DNA of 64,000 nucleotides from Chitinophaga varians (GTDB lineage Bacteria; Bacteroidota; Bacteroidia; Chitinophagales; Chitinophagaceae): NCBI RefSeq assembly GCF_012641275.1, contig NZ_JABAIA010000003.1:1240001-1304000 (forward strand), given 5' to 3'. The notes beneath the pieces are model-generated. The model was not told the DNA's origin. It worked only from the letters and a program-made list of their open reading frames with translations, and made no database searches. Position 1 is the first letter of the stretch; every line of letters begins with the position of its first letter. The position numbers were made by a program, and so were the translations under genes. Below are positions 63,272-64,000 of the stretch, one piece after another.

Positions 63272-63964
63272 TTATTTTGCGCCGGTTCTTTCCAGAATAC
63301 CGGCAATTTCTTTAAATCCGCGTTGCCGTGCATGTGCCAGCGGTGTCACCCCGTCTTTGTCTGCCAGGTTCACGTTGCATCCGGCATCCACCAGCATTTG
63401 AACGATCTGTATATGTGCCGGACCGCCGTTGCTGAGGATAATGGCTTCCAGCAGGCCGGTCCAGCCAAGGCGGTTCACATGGTCAATGGGGAAGGTCTTG
63501 TCCTGTAACAGGGTACGCACCACTTCCACATGTCCGCGTTCGCAGGCCGGTATCAGCGCTGTGCCGCCATAGCGGTTGTATATTTTGTAATTGGCGCCTG
63601 CTTTCAGGCATAGCTGTAAAATGTCGGAGTAACCTTCCGCACCGGCATACAGAAACGGGCTGTTAAGGATGTCGTCCTGTGCGTTCACGTCGGCCCCGGC
63701 TGCAATCAGCAGGGCCGCTGCCGCGGTGTGATGATTATAGGTGGCCAGCATCAGGGCGGTACGCTGTTTGTTGTCCCGCGCAGCGATGTCTGCTTTGCCC
63801 TCCAGCAGCTGCCTGATGACGGCAGTGTCATTGACGGCTGCAGCCTTTAGTAAAAGACTGCCGTTGCCTCCGGAAGGAGCGGGAGTTTGTTTGTCCTGTG
63901 TACATCCGGTCATGGCAATCGTCATTGAAAGTATCAGTGATAAAATAAAGTGACAGCTTCGCAT
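63272..63964 (-). CDS. Ankyrin-repeat lipoprotein
   Basis: A 230-residue lipoprotein (signal ending TIAMTGC). Five ankyrin repeats follow, for example TALMLATYNHHTAAAALLIA, AGADVNAQDDILNSPFLYAG and GCNVNLADKDGVTPLAHARQ. Exported ankyrin proteins in bacteria are often scaffolds or immunity-like proteins (for instance next to catalases or toxins). Its partner is not visible here. A perfect -7 box lies at the window edge upstream. Confidence 0.88.
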   Translation of the reverse strand: MRSCHFILSLILSMTIAMTGCTQDKQTPAPSGGNGSLLLKAAAVNDTAVIRQLLEGKADIAARDNKQRTALMLATYNHHTAAAALLIAAGADVNAQDDILNSPFLYAGAEGYSDILQLCLKAGANYKIYNRYGGTALIPACERGHVEVVRTLLQDKTFPIDHVNRLGWTGLLEAIILSNGGPAHIQIVQMLVDAGCNVNLADKDGVTPLAHARQRGFKEIAGILERTGAK

Positions 63965-63986
63965 GCGGGAAGTGTTTATGCTGCAT

Positions 63987-63994
63987 CAAAATTA
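63987..63994 (-). promoter_or_regulatory. -7 box (TAATTTTG) of the ankyrin gene
   Basis: TAATTTTG on the minus strand matches TAnnTTTG, 22 bases before the start codon. The -33 element lies outside the window. Confidence 0.5.
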
Positions 63995-64000
63995 AGCCGG

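Overview
The window looks like a chromosomal segment of a Chitinophaga-like member of the Bacteroidota (Chitinophagaceae). The signs are: several TAnnTTTG -7 boxes typical of the Bacteroidota primary sigma factor, few strong Shine-Dalgarno sequences, a secreted protein ending in a type IX secretion (T9SS) sorting domain, an FtsX-type permease without an adjacent ATPase, and many gene families common in that group (DUF3667, DUF4838, DUF4844, DUF6892, YaiO-type barrels, SUKH/SMI1). I see no tRNA, rRNA, CRISPR array, insertion sequence or prophage. Genus and family names are judged by eye; no database was searched.

Layout. 1-8.2 kb: the start of an unknown small protein, a secreted GH43 glycosidase, two coupled small membrane proteins, a remnant of an immunity-type gene, and a minus-strand run with an S9 peptidase, a GAF-AAA+-Fis sigma-54 activator and an NmrA-like oxidoreductase. 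8.5-15.8 kb: a T9SS cargo protein, an immunity-like protein, a LuxR-type regulator, DUF3667, a membrane-anchored adenosine deaminase, an exported esterase and a small lipoprotein. 15.9-31 kb: a berberine-bridge-type flavoenzyme, katG with an OxyR-like site upstream, two FAD monooxygenases (one next to an AraC regulator), a thioredoxin-like protein, a SUKH protein, hydrolases, two unknown exported proteins and a GNAT. 31-42.7 kb: an FtsX permease preceded by a strong palindrome, DUF4844 and DUF6892 proteins, a WG-repeat protein, an amidohydrolase fused to an NTF2-like domain, an AraC regulator, then two neighbouring broken genes (a frameshifted amidohydrolase and an AraC regulator with an in-frame stop) and a zinc alcohol dehydrogenase.

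42.8-57.6 kb is the most interesting part. Six tightly spaced minus-strand genes encode a single-domain response regulator, a membrane-anchored HEAT-repeat protein, two processive family 2 glycosyltransferases, a TPR protein ending in a YaiO-like outer-membrane barrel, and a DUF4838 lipoprotein. The operon is flanked by two soluble histidine kinases: a REC-HisKA-HATPase protein divergent from the response regulator, and a large 5xPAS hybrid kinase with two REC domains and an HPt that converges on the other end. I read this as a phosphorelay-controlled exopolysaccharide synthesis and export machine, analogous to but not the same as pga or bcs systems.

57.6-64 kb: a three-gene tripartite drug efflux operon (TolC, HlyD/EmrA, 14-TM MFS) with a divergent AraC regulator, a small methyltransferase and an ankyrin lipoprotein.
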